From positions 1 to 20,637 of the forward strand of contig CAYYPG010000034.1 in NCBI GenBank assembly GCA_964473505.1: a stretch of DNA of 20,637 nt. The letters are read 5' to 3'. The notes beneath the pieces were generated by a model. The model did not search any database and had not been told where the DNA came from. It was given only the letters and a program-made list of their open reading frames with translations. A program made the position numbers and the translations under genes. Shown piece by piece: positions 1 through 8,225 of the stretch. The DNA is from JAOABV01 sp964473505 (GTDB lineage: Bacteria; Hydrothermota; Tepidihabitantia; Tepidihabitantales; CAIPLT01). Every line of letters starts with the position of its first letter. The first letter of the stretch is position 1.

Positions 1-125
1 ATCGCAGTTTTTTCGGTAGCATCAAAAGTTTGTGTAACTTGTTTTTCTTGCTGTTAAATTTTAATTCTGTTTAGATTATTTAATTGTCGATTACCGGTTA
101 TGTTTGGTAACAAAAGATAGATAAC

Positions 126-371
126 TTAACTAAAAACTAAAAATCCACTAAAAACTATAGATATGTTTTTTTTCTCCGCTAAAACAAAATGGATTGGTTG
201 TTCTTTCACAAACCCTAACATTAACACAGTAGCATAAGGTCTGTCTTCGGTATATTCTTCAACAATCTCGTCTTTGCGAATAACTCTACAATGTTTTCAA
301 AAATTATTTTTCCGTTCAATTAGCCGTTGGTTTGTGTGAACACGTAATGTTTTTCTTTTAAATTCAATCAA
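126..371 (-). pseudogene. DUF4258-like protein remnant with in-frame stop
   Basis: Reading the minus strand in one frame from about 371 to the TAA at 126-128 gives a continuous reading frame broken by one TGA at 297-299. Before the stop it reads RVHTNQRLIERKNNF. After it comes RKDEIVEEYTEDRPYATVLM and then LGFVKEQPIHFVLAEK. This matches the DUF4258 pattern I know: an N-terminal H-x(3)-R-M/L-x-E-R helix, a 'GEIIEEYPEDKPYPS' strand, then 'LGF..GRPLHVV.A'. Members are small proteins (about 80-100 residues), often found beside toxin-antitoxin-like genes; their biochemical role is not established. There is no ATG, only a possible TTG at 371, and the C-terminus is diverged. TGA is a true stop elsewhere in the window (rpmH, atpB), so I infer a decayed gene rather than recoding. 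No partner gene is recognisable in 1-125. Confidence 0.5.
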
Positions 372-490
372 ATAAAGTTTATAAAATTTATTAACTAACA
401 AATTCTTTAATACAATTAATAAATTAAAATTAAAGGACACAAAAGTCAAGTATTAGTTTAAGCAGGTGATGGTTGATAATACCATCTGTA

Positions 491-608
491 TCCAATTTTT
501 TCAAGGCTATAATTTATCTGAGGTTGTTATCTTTCTATGGCCATTATTGTCCAATTTTTTCAGGAACCCATAATTTATCAGAAGTTGTTATTTTCAGTGG
601 CCATTATT
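491..608. repeat. 59-bp tandem repeat, two copies
   Basis: Positions 491-549 and 550-608 are adjacent copies. Both start with TCCAATTTTTTCA, share TAATTTATC and GTTGTTAT blocks, and end in TGGCCATTATT, with scattered mismatches between. The repeat lies just left of the larger array that runs into atpB, with only about 20 bases between. No coding potential is evident. Confidence 0.75.
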
Positions 609-630
609 AATGTTGTGGGATGTACCCGAT

Positions 631-1022
631 GCTATCATTTATCAAAACATAATAGACTATTGTTTAATGAGAAACTATTAACAGGTTGATTGTTATTTGA
701 TTATGGTGTTTTTATTTAATAAATGGTGATTATTATGACGTAAAATATTTATCTAAGTACTATTATTTATCAACTGATAATAAACTTTTGTTTAAAGGGA
801 AACTATTAACAGGTTTATTGTTGTTCGATTAAGATGTTTTTATCCAATTAAATGATGATTATCAAGACGTAACATATCTGAAAATATCTATCTAAGTACT
901 ATCATTCACCAACACATAAAAAACTATTGTTTATGGGAAACTATTAACTGTTTATAATTGTTTGATTAAGATGTTTTTATTCAATAAATGATGATTATCA
1001 GGGCGTAAAATATTTATCTAAG
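631..1022. repeat. Tandem array of three ~126-139 bp units overlapping the atpB 3' end
   Basis: Three diverged head-to-tail units lie at 631-758, 759-897 and 898-1022. Shared blocks include CTATYATT at the start, GAAACTATTAAC in the middle, GATTAAGATGTTTTTAT and TGATGATTATCA further on, and CGTAAAATATTTATCTAAG at the end. The second unit is longer because of about 10 extra bases near 873-882. The last unit runs into atpB: its end is the antisense of the last codons of atpB (LDKYFTP-stop). In the first unit the same segment still reads LDKYFTS-stop on the minus strand. The array therefore looks like successive duplications of the atpB 3' end plus about 100 bases downstream. Confidence 0.8.
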
Positions 1023-2386
1023 AATACTTCTCGAATTCTCTTTAGTTCTGACCGGGGAAAGACTTTTAATAGTTTCCAGCCTAAATCTAAAGTCTGTTCA
1101 ATGCTGCGGTCTTCATATTCACCTTGTGAGACATATTCTTTTTCAAATCTCTGGGAAAAATCTAAATAGACCTTATCCATTTCTGATAAAGCGGCTTCGC
1201 CTAAGATTACTTTTAGTTCTTCGGCTTCTTTTCCCCGAGCATAAGCAGCAAATAATTGATTGAATAAATCTGGATGGTCTTCTCGTGTTTTACCTTTACC
1301 AATACCGCGGTCTTTAAGACGAGAAAGTGATGGTAGAACATCAATTGGCGGTGAAATGCCTTTTTTGTGTAAAGAGCGTGATAGAATAATTTGTCCTTCA
1401 GTAATATAACCGGTTAAATCTGGTATCGGATGGGTTTTATCATCTTCCGGCATAGTTAAAACCGGCATCATGGTGATTGAGCCCGGTTTACCTTTGATAC
1501 GTCCGCAGCGTTCATAGATTGTTGCTAAATCCGTATAAAGATAACCTGGATATCCCCGGCGGCCGGGAACTTCTTTACGGGCAGTAGAAATTTCCCGAAG
1601 TGCTTCGCAGTAGTTTGTTAAATCAGAAAGAATTACTAAGACATGCATATTGCAAGTAAATGCCAGATATTCGGCAGCGGTTAACGCACATCTTGGTGTG
1701 GCGATACGTTCAATTGCTGGTTCATTTGCTAAATTTAAGAAAAAGACCGTGCGGGCTAAGGCACCAGAACTGCTTAAATCTTTAATAAAATATTCAGCCT
1801 CTTCAAAAGTTATACCCATTGCGCCAAAGACAATAGCAAAATCACTATTAGTTTTTTCTGAGGTCGCATCTGAAGACAAAACTTTTGCTTGGCGGATAAT
1901 TTGAGCAACTAACCGATTGTGGGGTAAACCAGAACCTGAAAAAATCGGTAATTTTTGGCCACGGACTAAGGTGTTTAAACCGTCAATTGCTGAAATTCCT
2001 GTCTGGATAAACTCATTAGGATATTCTCGAGCATAAGGATTAATTGGTGAACCCGTAATATCTGCCCATTGTTCGGGAATAATCTCTGGTCCGCCATCTC
2101 GGGGTTTGCCTAATCCAGTAAATATCCGACCTAAAATATTAGGGCTAAGTCCTAATCTGATGCCTTGAGCTAAAAATCTGATTTTGGTTTTTTCCACATC
2201 AATGCCCGTAGTTCCTTCGAAAACTTGTATCAGCGCTTTATCTTCATATACTTCCAATACCTGACCATTGCGGACTGTGCCATCTTCTAAGACAATTTCA
2301 ACTAATTCCAAATATTTTATATTAGCAGTATTTTCTACTAAAATCAAAGGACCGGTAATCTGCTTAATAGTTTGATATTCTAACAT
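998..2386 (-). CDS. atpB: V/A-type ATP synthase subunit B
   Basis: Non-catalytic nucleotide-binding subunit (NtpB family) of the V1/A1 head, which alternates with subunit A in the A3B3 hexamer. At 462 residues it has the normal family length. The N-terminal beta-barrel is followed by the family sequence LGRIFTGLGKPRDGGP (about 85-100), SPINPYAREYP (about 113-123) and the degenerate P-loop region FSGSGLPHN (about 149-157), which is typical of B rather than the GxxxxGKT of A. The sequences GRRGYPGYLYTDLATIYERC and TMPEDDKTHPIPDLTGYITEGQ match the family core, and the C-terminus ELKRIREVFLDKYFTP ends where homologues end. It follows a 64-codon ORF that ends three bases before its ATG. The ribosome binding site is weak. 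Subunit D, which usually follows B, is absent; downstream is a repeat array that includes this gene's own 3' end. Confidence 0.98.
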   Translation of the reverse strand: MLEYQTIKQITGPLILVENTANIKYLELVEIVLEDGTVRNGQVLEVYEDKALIQVFEGTTGIDVEKTKIRFLAQGIRLGLSPNILGRIFTGLGKPRDGGPEIIPEQWADITGSPINPYAREYPNEFIQTGISAIDGLNTLVRGQKLPIFSGSGLPHNRLVAQIIRQAKVLSSDATSEKTNSDFAIVFGAMGITFEEAEYFIKDLSSSGALARTVFFLNLANEPAIERIATPRCALTAAEYLAFTCNMHVLVILSDLTNYCEALREISTARKEVPGRRGYPGYLYTDLATIYERCGRIKGKPGSITMMPVLTMPEDDKTHPIPDLTGYITEGQIILSRSLHKKGISPPIDVLPSLSRLKDRGIGKGKTREDHPDLFNQLFAAYARGKEAEELKVILGEAALSEMDKVYLDFSQRFEKEYVSQGEYEDRSIEQTLDLGWKLLKVFPRSELKRIREVFLDKYFTP

Positions 2387-2389
2387 AAT

Positions 2390-2584
2390 TTAGTTTTCAG
2401 TTCTAAATCTAATTATTAGAATTACTAATATCCGATGACGATTATGATTGTTCATAATTCCAATGTTTTTTTTAGTCTTATAATTAATAAATAATAGTAG
2501 TTGATTATTAGCGACCAAATTATCTAATCGCACCTTTAGTTCTTTAACTTGTGAGGGCAACATTCGATTTTTTTTATTTAACAC
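2390..2584 (-). CDS. Small ORF of unknown function between ATPase A and B genes
   Basis: A 64-residue ORF fills the space between atpA and atpB. Its GTG start lies six bases after the atpA stop, with a modest AAGG four bases upstream, and its stop is three bases before the atpB ATG. An ATG at codon 8 is an alternative start. The N-terminal half (LPSQVKELKVRLDNLVANNQ) could form a short amphipathic helix or coiled coil. The rest is basic and rich in N, I and K, and I recognise no domain. Known V-ATPase operons have A directly followed by B, so this is an insertion or a diverged lineage-specific gene. The tight fit on both sides argues for translation, while the composition is close to translated AT-rich spacer. 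I cannot assign a function. Confidence 0.4.
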   Translation of the reverse strand: MLNKKNRMLPSQVKELKVRLDNLVANNQLLLFINYKTKKNIGIMNNHNRHRILVILIIRFRTEN

Positions 2585-2590
2585 TGAACC

Positions 2591-4342
2591 TTATTTTAAC
2601 TGTTCATCAATTCCTTGTTTTAGTTCAATAATTTTTTGAAGTTCGTTCTCAGTTGTAAATTTCATCCGAGCAATTTTTTCTCGAATTGATAATTTCTCAA
2701 TCTCATTAATCTTTGCTAATTGTTTTTCGGTCGGCATCTTATCCAAAGCATTTCGGGCTTTTTCATAAAAATAGAGAATTATTTTTAGCATTGATGCTTG
2801 CTTTTCAATTGAAGTATAAGTGTCAATATCTAAGAATGCATTCTGATGTAAGAAATCTTCACGGATTGACCGCGCAACTTCCAGGATTAGTCGGTCTTGG
2901 GGCGTTAAAGTATCTTTGCCCACTAAACGAACAATTTCTTCTAATTCGGCTTCGCGTTCTAACAACCATAGTGCTTGTTCAACCTCTGCTGGAAAGGTGG
3001 GGCTTAAGGTCTCTTCAAAATATTTTCTAAGACTTTCCGAATATAAAGAGTAAGATGATAGCCAAGCGATGGCAGGAAAATGGCGCTTAAAAGCAAGTTT
3101 ATCTTCGAGACTCCAGAAAACTTTAACTACTCTTAAGGTGGCTTGAACTACTGGGTCCGATAAATCACCACCTGGCGGTGAAACCGAACCAATTACTGAT
3201 AAAGCACCATAACGACCATCCTGACCTAAGGTTTCAACTTTGCCGGCGCGCTCATAAAATTCAGCAATTCTTGCGGGGAGATAGGCCGGATATCCTTCTT
3301 CTCCCGGCATTTCTTCTAACCGTCCTGAAATTTCTCTTAAGGCTTCAGCCCAACGGGAAGTAGAATCAGCTTGCAAGGCAACTGAATATCCCATATCTCG
3401 GAAATACTCAGCAATTGTGATTCCTGTATAGACCGATGCCTCTCGGGCGGCTACTGGCATATTAGAAGTATTTGCAATTAAGACGGTTCGTTTCATTAAA
3501 GGCTCTCCAGATTTTGGGTCTTTGAGTTCTGGAAATTCTAAAAGCACATTTGCCATCTCATTACCGCGTTCACCACAACCGATGAAGATAATAATTTGAG
3601 CGTCCGCCCATTTTGCTAACTGATGTTGAAGCACTGTCTTGCCAGAACCAAAAGGTCCGGGCACACATGCGGTACCACCTTTACCAAGTGGAAAAAATGT
3701 ATCGATGATTCTCTGGCCAGTTAATAGTGGTTCATCTGGTGGCAGTTTGCGTTTATACGGTCTGGGACGGCGCACCGGCCATTTTTGCAGCATAGTGATT
3801 GATTTGACTCCTTCCGGAGTTTTTATTTCCGCAATCGGTTCTTTGACTGTGAAATCTCCTTCTTTAATAGAAACTATTTCTCCTTGGATGCCCAAAGGTA
3901 CCATTATCTTATGTTTAACTAAAACAGTCTCAGTCACTTCGCCAATAATATCACCGGCAACTACTTTATTACCAATTTTCTTGGTAGGAACAAAATGCCA
4001 TTTACGCGTAGTATCCAAAGAAGGAACTTCTATACCCCGGGGAACAAAATCACCTCGTTCTTTATAGATAATGTCCAAGGGTCTTTGAATTCCATCATAG
4101 ATTGAACCGATTAAACCCGGACCGAGTTCGGCCATCAGCGGCGTAAAAAGCGGTTCAACTGGTTCACCCGGTCCAATGCCATCGGTTTCTTCGTATACTT
4201 GGATTGAGGCTAAATCGCCTTTCAGTTCAATAATCTCACCGATTAACCGTTTTTCCGAAACTCGGCAAATATCATACATTTTGCTTTGGCTCATGCCTTT
4301 GGCAACAACTAAAGGTCCAGCAACTTTAATTATAGTGCCCAT
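2591..4342 (-). CDS. atpA: V/A-type ATP synthase catalytic subunit A
   Basis: Catalytic subunit (NtpA family) of the membrane-bound V/A-type ATPase. It hydrolyses or makes ATP, coupled to H+ or Na+ flow through the membrane sector. Length (583) is normal. Visible parts are the N-terminal barrel (about 1-70); the A-specific non-homologous region (about 115-190) with GDIIGEVTET and KIMVPLGIQGEI; the Walker A GPFGSGKT (229-236); GCGERGNE (about 255-262); the SNMPVAAREASVYTGIT stretch; the ADSTSRWAEALREISGRLEE segment; and SPPGGDLSDPV. All catalytic motifs look intact. The gene sits in the order C-F-A-(64-codon ORF)-B. About 85 bases separate it from subunit F upstream, with no obvious promoter. 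Confidence 0.99.
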   Translation of the reverse strand: MGTIIKVAGPLVVAKGMSQSKMYDICRVSEKRLIGEIIELKGDLASIQVYEETDGIGPGEPVEPLFTPLMAELGPGLIGSIYDGIQRPLDIIYKERGDFVPRGIEVPSLDTTRKWHFVPTKKIGNKVVAGDIIGEVTETVLVKHKIMVPLGIQGEIVSIKEGDFTVKEPIAEIKTPEGVKSITMLQKWPVRRPRPYKRKLPPDEPLLTGQRIIDTFFPLGKGGTACVPGPFGSGKTVLQHQLAKWADAQIIIFIGCGERGNEMANVLLEFPELKDPKSGEPLMKRTVLIANTSNMPVAAREASVYTGITIAEYFRDMGYSVALQADSTSRWAEALREISGRLEEMPGEEGYPAYLPARIAEFYERAGKVETLGQDGRYGALSVIGSVSPPGGDLSDPVVQATLRVVKVFWSLEDKLAFKRHFPAIAWLSSYSLYSESLRKYFEETLSPTFPAEVEQALWLLEREAELEEIVRLVGKDTLTPQDRLILEVARSIREDFLHQNAFLDIDTYTSIEKQASMLKIILYFYEKARNALDKMPTEKQLAKINEIEKLSIREKIARMKFTTENELQKIIELKQGIDEQLK

Positions 4343-4428
4343 AATATATTAAAAATATCTTACCAAGACCCCAAAATTTGCGGTGTTGGGTCCTAACTCT
4401 AAAGGAAAACGACTTCTATTTCGCAGTT

Positions 4429-4725
4429 TCATTTTTTTAATAAATCAGTGCCAGTGGCTTTTTTGACAATTTCTCGAATCCGTTGTTCGGATACTTTCTC
4501 TTCGAGCGAAGGCAAAGAGACAAAACACGGTAGCGGACTTTTACTAAATTGATTAATTAAATCCTTTAGCGCAGGAAATAACTCGGGAGTAAAAAATATC
4601 ACCTTATTTTCGGTTAATGCTTTTTCCGCCGTATTACGGGCTGATTGTAAATTACAAGGATAAATTTTAAAACCCAAAGCCTGAAAAGGAAGGATTGCGT
4701 CTTTTGAGCCTAATATTGCAATCAT
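4429..4725 (-). CDS. atpF: V/A-type ATP synthase subunit F
   Basis: A 98-residue protein of the ATP-synthase F family (NtpG in Enterococcus), a small Rossmann-like central-stalk subunit that sits with D in the rotor. The N-terminus MIAILGSKDAILPFQALGFK fits the family pattern 'IAVIGDxDxVxGFrLAG'. The middle VIFFTPELFPAL corresponds to the usual 'ivlIte', and the C-terminal part has the family's 'LPSLEEKV...RIREIVKKATG' sequence. Length is typical (about 100). Its place between subunits C and A is the standard order. The Shine-Dalgarno match upstream is poor. Its rotor partner D is not in the window. Confidence 0.93.
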   Translation of the reverse strand: MIAILGSKDAILPFQALGFKIYPCNLQSARNTAEKALTENKVIFFTPELFPALKDLINQFSKSPLPCFVSLPSLEEKVSEQRIREIVKKATGTDLLKK

Positions 4726-4780
4726 ATCTTTGTAATTTCTTTGAGGTTTAAGGTTAATTCAAACCGAGACATAAGTAAAA

Positions 4781-4879
4781 TTAAGGAGTCCACCCTGAGT
4801 TCAAAAATATGTTCTTATTGACATCAGTCGTTTTCATTTTCATCTTTGGAGTATCCGGATATTTGCTAAAGTTTTTCAT
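4781..4879 (-). CDS. Possible 32-codon mini-ORF coupled to the atpC stop
   Basis: An ATG overlaps the atpC stop by four bases (ATGA at 4876-4879) and opens a 32-codon frame ending in TAA at 4781-4783. The peptide begins MKNFSKYPDTPKMKMKTTD and ends LNSGWTP. It has no membrane segment and no motif I recognise. It occupies much of the 150-base space between the subunit C and F genes. The stop-start overlap would allow re-initiation, but a frame this short can arise by chance, so this is only a candidate. Confidence 0.2.
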   Translation of the reverse strand: MKNFSKYPDTPKMKMKTTDVNKNIFLNSGWTP

Positions 4880-5691
4880 AATATCCAAGCAATACTTTCT
4901 CGGATCTCATCGCTTGGGGTATTAGCGATGATTCCGTAAAAGACTTGTTTTAAGTTTCTTAATTCTGTATCCCGAAACAGATAATATCCGACTAAGGGCT
5001 CATAACCGAAGGTTGTAAATCGTGTCTGATATAATAACTTCTGTTTCTCTTCTTCAATTCGTCGTTCTAATCGCCGGAACGATTTCTGATTTAAAAGATA
5101 ATTGATACCATCTTCTATACAAGATTGATATTTAGTATTGCGTACCCAGCGTAAAACTCCATCCCAATCTTCTGACAGCATTTGGATATATATCGACAAT
5201 TCGATACTACCGGCTTTCAGATAAATAGCAGTATACCGATTACTTTGAATTTTTACATCGTGGTTTTCTCTTTCCGCAAAATATTTCATCCGCACAAAAT
5301 TTCTCATATTTTCTAAATCAAAAGCGGTAATAAAATACTGATTAATAAACTCATTGTCAAGAGTTGCTAAAATGGTATTAATACGCTGAGTTTGATTTAA
5401 TGCTGTATTTAAGAAAAGGGCTTTCACCGTTGGATTCAGACAGTACCGAGAAAAGAAACTTTGGTTTTCTTCAAAGTTAATTTTGAGAAGATGTTCAATT
5501 AATTGCGATAAAGTAGGCAATTCTTTTTCGGAGGATTGAAGTAAATCTCGGTCCTTAATGATGGTAAGTAAATCATTCTCATTTTGGCTTTCAATAATTT
5601 TATCAAAATCACTGCGTTTAAGGAATTTACTTTCTCGCGCCCGAACCCGCCCAATTGCAAAGCCGTAATCAGGATTATCAGAAAATCTCAT
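4876..5691 (-). CDS. atpC: V/A-type ATP synthase subunit C
   Basis: Subunit C (NtpC family, V-type subunit d-like), the socket that joins the rotating central stalk to the membrane ring. The N-terminus DYGFAIGRVRARESKFL matches the family pattern 'YaYavaRVRarEskLL'. Further matches are DLENMRNFVRMKYFAE in the middle, the FGYEPLVGYYLFRDTELRNLK segment near the C-terminus, and the ending PSDEIRESI. At 271 residues it is about 50 short of well-known homologues (about 320-350), with both ends present, so internal helices seem shortened rather than the gene cut. It is the first ATPase gene here. Upstream, after a 121-base spacer, come an unknown ORF and hutH instead of the usual subunit E. Confidence 0.93.
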   Translation of the reverse strand: MRFSDNPDYGFAIGRVRARESKFLKRSDFDKIIESQNENDLLTIIKDRDLLQSSEKELPTLSQLIEHLLKINFEENQSFFSRYCLNPTVKALFLNTALNQTQRINTILATLDNEFINQYFITAFDLENMRNFVRMKYFAERENHDVKIQSNRYTAIYLKAGSIELSIYIQMLSEDWDGVLRWVRNTKYQSCIEDGINYLLNQKSFRRLERRIEEEKQKLLYQTRFTTFGYEPLVGYYLFRDTELRNLKQVFYGIIANTPSDEIRESIAWIL

Positions 5692-5812
5692 AATTAAAGT
5701 AGTTGAAGATTAACCCCAGGGACAAAAGCCATAGCGAAAATCTATAAATATTCTTTTTGTCAACTGGTTAACCTTGAAATTTCTGCGAAAGTCCACTTTT
5801 GTTACCATGAAT

Positions 5813-6052
5813 TTAATTTTTGGTCTCACAACCGTTGATTTTATTAGAAAACTTTAAAAATGTCTGCCAAAATGTCGATCCCAGAGAAAAAATCAAGAAA
5901 TCGTTTGTGTCTTCTGTAGCTCTTGAATAAATATTAACTTTGTCAGAGTTTTCAACCTTAAGAGTCCATAATTCTTGGTTTAAAATATTGTCTTGGACAT
6001 CTTCTACAGTAACTTTATTGTAAAGCAATTGTCGGATTAGAGTTCGACTCAT
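5813..6052 (-). CDS. Unknown 79-residue protein coupled to hutH
   Basis: The ATG overlaps the hutH stop by four bases (ATGA at 6049-6052), a common sign of translational coupling. The protein starts MSRTLIRQLLYNKVTVEDVQ, is mildly acidic in the first half and has one hydrophobic aromatic stretch (FLIFSLGSTFWQTFLKF, about 52-68) too polar for a clear membrane helix. I recognise no domain, and it does not resemble other hut proteins or ATPase subunits. A 121-base spacer separates it from atpC. It could be a lineage-specific protein or a decayed gene. Confidence 0.45.
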   Translation of the reverse strand: MSRTLIRQLLYNKVTVEDVQDNILNQELWTLKVENSDKVNIYSRATEDTNDFLIFSLGSTFWQTFLKFSNKINGCETKN

Positions 6053-7533
6053 AAATCGTCAAGTAATTTTCGAAAATCTTTACTCAGGAGCAAGGATTTA
6101 ATTCGCATAATATCATCTTGATATAAACGGTCTTTAGTAATAAATGGAATGTTTTCCGCGAATATTTTATAATATTTCGCCAATTTTTTCGGAACTTTAT
6201 AATTAGCCAGACCAATTGCTTGCCGGGCACAGATTATTTCAATTGCTAAAGTTGTAAACACGTTATCTAAGCTCTTTAAAGCTTTATTACCTGCAGTCAT
6301 TCCCATACTAACAAAGTCTTCTTGGGAGGCTGAAGTTGAAATTGATTGCACTGATGCCGGATGGCATAATACTTTATTTTCCGCACAAAGTGCGGCCGAT
6401 AAAACCTGTAACATCATTAGTCCTGAATTCACTCCGGCTTTATCAACTAAAAACGGCGCTAATCCGGAAAGCTTATCGTCTAAAAGCCGAAAAGTTCGTC
6501 GTTCAGAAATAAGTCCTAATGTTGTCAGGCCAATTGCCAAACAGTCCAGTGCCAAAGATATTGCTTGCCCATGAAAATTACCGGCCGAAAGGATTGTCTT
6601 ATCAACAACAATGGGATTATCGGTAATCGCATTCATTTCAGTGGCAACAATCTGTTTTGCAAAATTTAAGGCAATTTTAACCGCACCATTTACTTGCGGA
6701 ATACATCGTAATGAATACGCATCTTGGACTCGGTCTTTTTGGGGCGAATAACCCGCAAGTAGTTTCAGCAGATTTTGAGCCGTAGCAATTTGTTCACTAT
6801 GGGGTTTGAGATTCATTATTCGTAAATCAAAAGCCGAGGTTTTCCCTTGCAATGCGACAATACTTAATGCGGAAACAATATCACTGATTTGGACTAAACA
6901 TTCTGTTTCGGATACTATCCAAGCGCCGATTGCACTCATCATCTCGGTACCATTTATTAAGGATAAACCTTCTTTGGCGGAGAATTCTATGGGTTTAATA
7001 CCAACTTTTTTTAGGGCTAATTGGCTGGACATCGGTTTATTCTGATATAAAACTTTACCATAACCTAAAAGAGTTAACGCAATAAAGGCTAAAGGCGCTA
7101 AATCACCCGAAGCACCCACTGAACCAGTTTCGGGTACTAAAGGCACAATATCTTCATTCAACATTGTCAAAAGATTATTAATCAATTGGGGTCTGACTCC
7201 TGAATATCCTTTTGCTAACATATTGGCACGCAAAAACATTGCACTGCGCACAATCTCTTTTTTTAAGAAAGGTCCGGAACCAACCGCATGAGAGAGAATT
7301 AAGTTCTTTTGTAATTGCTGAACATCGCTTGGTTTTAGCAAAATATTAGCCAAAGCACCAAAACCGGTGTTCACTCCGTAAATTGGGGTATTCTCTTTTG
7401 CTACTTGATTAATAAGAGAAGAAGATTCAAGAATTCGCTTAAGGCTTTTTTTGTTCAAAACAACTTTTACTTGATTTTCGGCAACAGCCCTAACGGTTGG
7501 AAAATCTAATCGGTCTTGCGGAATTGATATCAT
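6049..7533 (-). CDS. hutH: Histidine ammonia-lyase
   Basis: Removes ammonia from L-histidine to give urocanate, the first step of histidine breakdown, in the cytosol. At 494 residues it has family length (about 500-510). The MIO prosthetic group forms from Ala141-Ser142-Gly143 in GSVGASGDLAPLA. The catalytic Tyr52 lies in IYGVNTGFG and the conserved His82 in LSHAVGSG. NGTEMMSA, DAYSLRCIPQ, SAGNFHGQ and the SQEDFVSMG segment, all typical of histidine rather than phenylalanine or tyrosine lyases, are present. No hutU, hutI or hutG lies nearby, so urocanate must be handled by genes elsewhere. It is followed with a 4-base overlap by an unknown ORF, then by the ATPase genes, with which it may share a transcript. 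A candidate promoter lies about 125 bases upstream. Confidence 0.97.
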   Translation of the reverse strand: MISIPQDRLDFPTVRAVAENQVKVVLNKKSLKRILESSSLINQVAKENTPIYGVNTGFGALANILLKPSDVQQLQKNLILSHAVGSGPFLKKEIVRSAMFLRANMLAKGYSGVRPQLINNLLTMLNEDIVPLVPETGSVGASGDLAPLAFIALTLLGYGKVLYQNKPMSSQLALKKVGIKPIEFSAKEGLSLINGTEMMSAIGAWIVSETECLVQISDIVSALSIVALQGKTSAFDLRIMNLKPHSEQIATAQNLLKLLAGYSPQKDRVQDAYSLRCIPQVNGAVKIALNFAKQIVATEMNAITDNPIVVDKTILSAGNFHGQAISLALDCLAIGLTTLGLISERRTFRLLDDKLSGLAPFLVDKAGVNSGLMMLQVLSAALCAENKVLCHPASVQSISTSASQEDFVSMGMTAGNKALKSLDNVFTTLAIEIICARQAIGLANYKVPKKLAKYYKIFAENIPFITKDRLYQDDIMRIKSLLLSKDFRKLLDDL

Positions 7534-7657
7534 CTCTATTGCAAAATCTTGATATAGTTACTTACATATTTATACGGATATACTCGAAACCTTGTAACAA
7601 TAAAAGAATATAATCTCGAGTTAAATCCAGAATTTTTTTTCGCATTACTAAAGTTTT

Positions 7658-7685
7658 AGCATAACAATATTTATTTACCTGTCAA
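7658..7685 (-). promoter_or_regulatory. Candidate sigma70-type promoter for hutH
   Basis: On the minus strand a perfect -35 TTGACA (7680-7685) is followed after 16 bases by TATGCT (7658-7663), a 4/6 match to the -10. Transcription would start near 7651 and give a leader of about 118 bases before the hutH ATG. No other good promoter lies between here and hutH. Confidence 0.4.
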
Positions 7686-8100
7686 GTAAAAAATGGGCGA
7701 AGTCCAAAAGCTGACAATTACACAAAATATTATATTGAATTGATTTTAGCGTCTAATATAGTTAATGTCGTGAAAACCATAAATGAAGTTTTATGATAAC
7801 AATAGAACTTTTACCGTATTTGCTATTAGAAAACGCGGCAGAAATTTATTTGTGGTTTATAATATTTTTGGTAAATTCAGTATTGATACGTCAGAGAAAA
7901 AGAAGTAACATCGCCTTATTTAATAATAAAAAGAAAACCCATCTATAAAAAAACAATTTACCCAAAAATCTTGGTGTTACCAGTCTATGATTACCCAGAA
8001 TGTAATGTATGCTTGGTTGTAGCCGTTCATATAATCAATAGTCGCAGGAACCAAAATCAAGTTTAGGATAAACATAACGAGACTTTTACCAAATTTCTAT

Positions 8101-8225
8101 AAATAATAATGAGAACTCTGAAAAATGCTTAATAGACGCGAGGCACATAGGATAAAACCATCAATTATGCTTCTGTATTTCATGCCATCTGAACCAAAAT
8201 TGGCTTTGTCAAAGTTCTTATAATG
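8101..8225. mobile_element. MITE-like element, copy 1 (most diverged)
   Basis: The left end AATGAGAACTCTGAAAAA and the right end TTTGTCAAAGTTCTTATAAT are inverted relative to each other. Inside is the conserved core AATTATGCTTCTGTATTTCA. The element has no coding capacity. It abuts copy 2, and the two share the TTATAATG junction near 8218-8225. The core differs from copies 2 and 3 at many positions, so it is an older copy or a separate subfamily. Confidence 0.6.

Noticed and set aside
1..58. Frames open to the left edge on both strands
   Set aside because: Both end within 60 bases and neither has a start or recognisable motif, so a gene cannot be told from chance.
3639..4067. A 142-codon plus-strand frame
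   Set aside because: It lies entirely antisense to the highly conserved ATPase subunit A gene and shows no domain of its own.
5758..5763. TTGACA on the minus strand upstream of atpC, a possible promoter for the ATPase genes
   Set aside because: No acceptable -10 box lies 15-19 bases downstream.
7793..7948. A 51-codon plus-strand frame with one hydrophobic stretch and a basic tail
   Set aside because: It has an ATG but no good ribosome binding site or promoter and no family match, and frames of this length are expected by chance in 1.9 kb of AT-rich spacer.
7978..8095. A 32-codon minus-strand frame (starting MFILNLILVPATID) in the gene-free region
   Set aside because: Too short and unsupported by neighbours, start signals or a known family; it may be a remnant of a membrane protein, but that cannot be shown.
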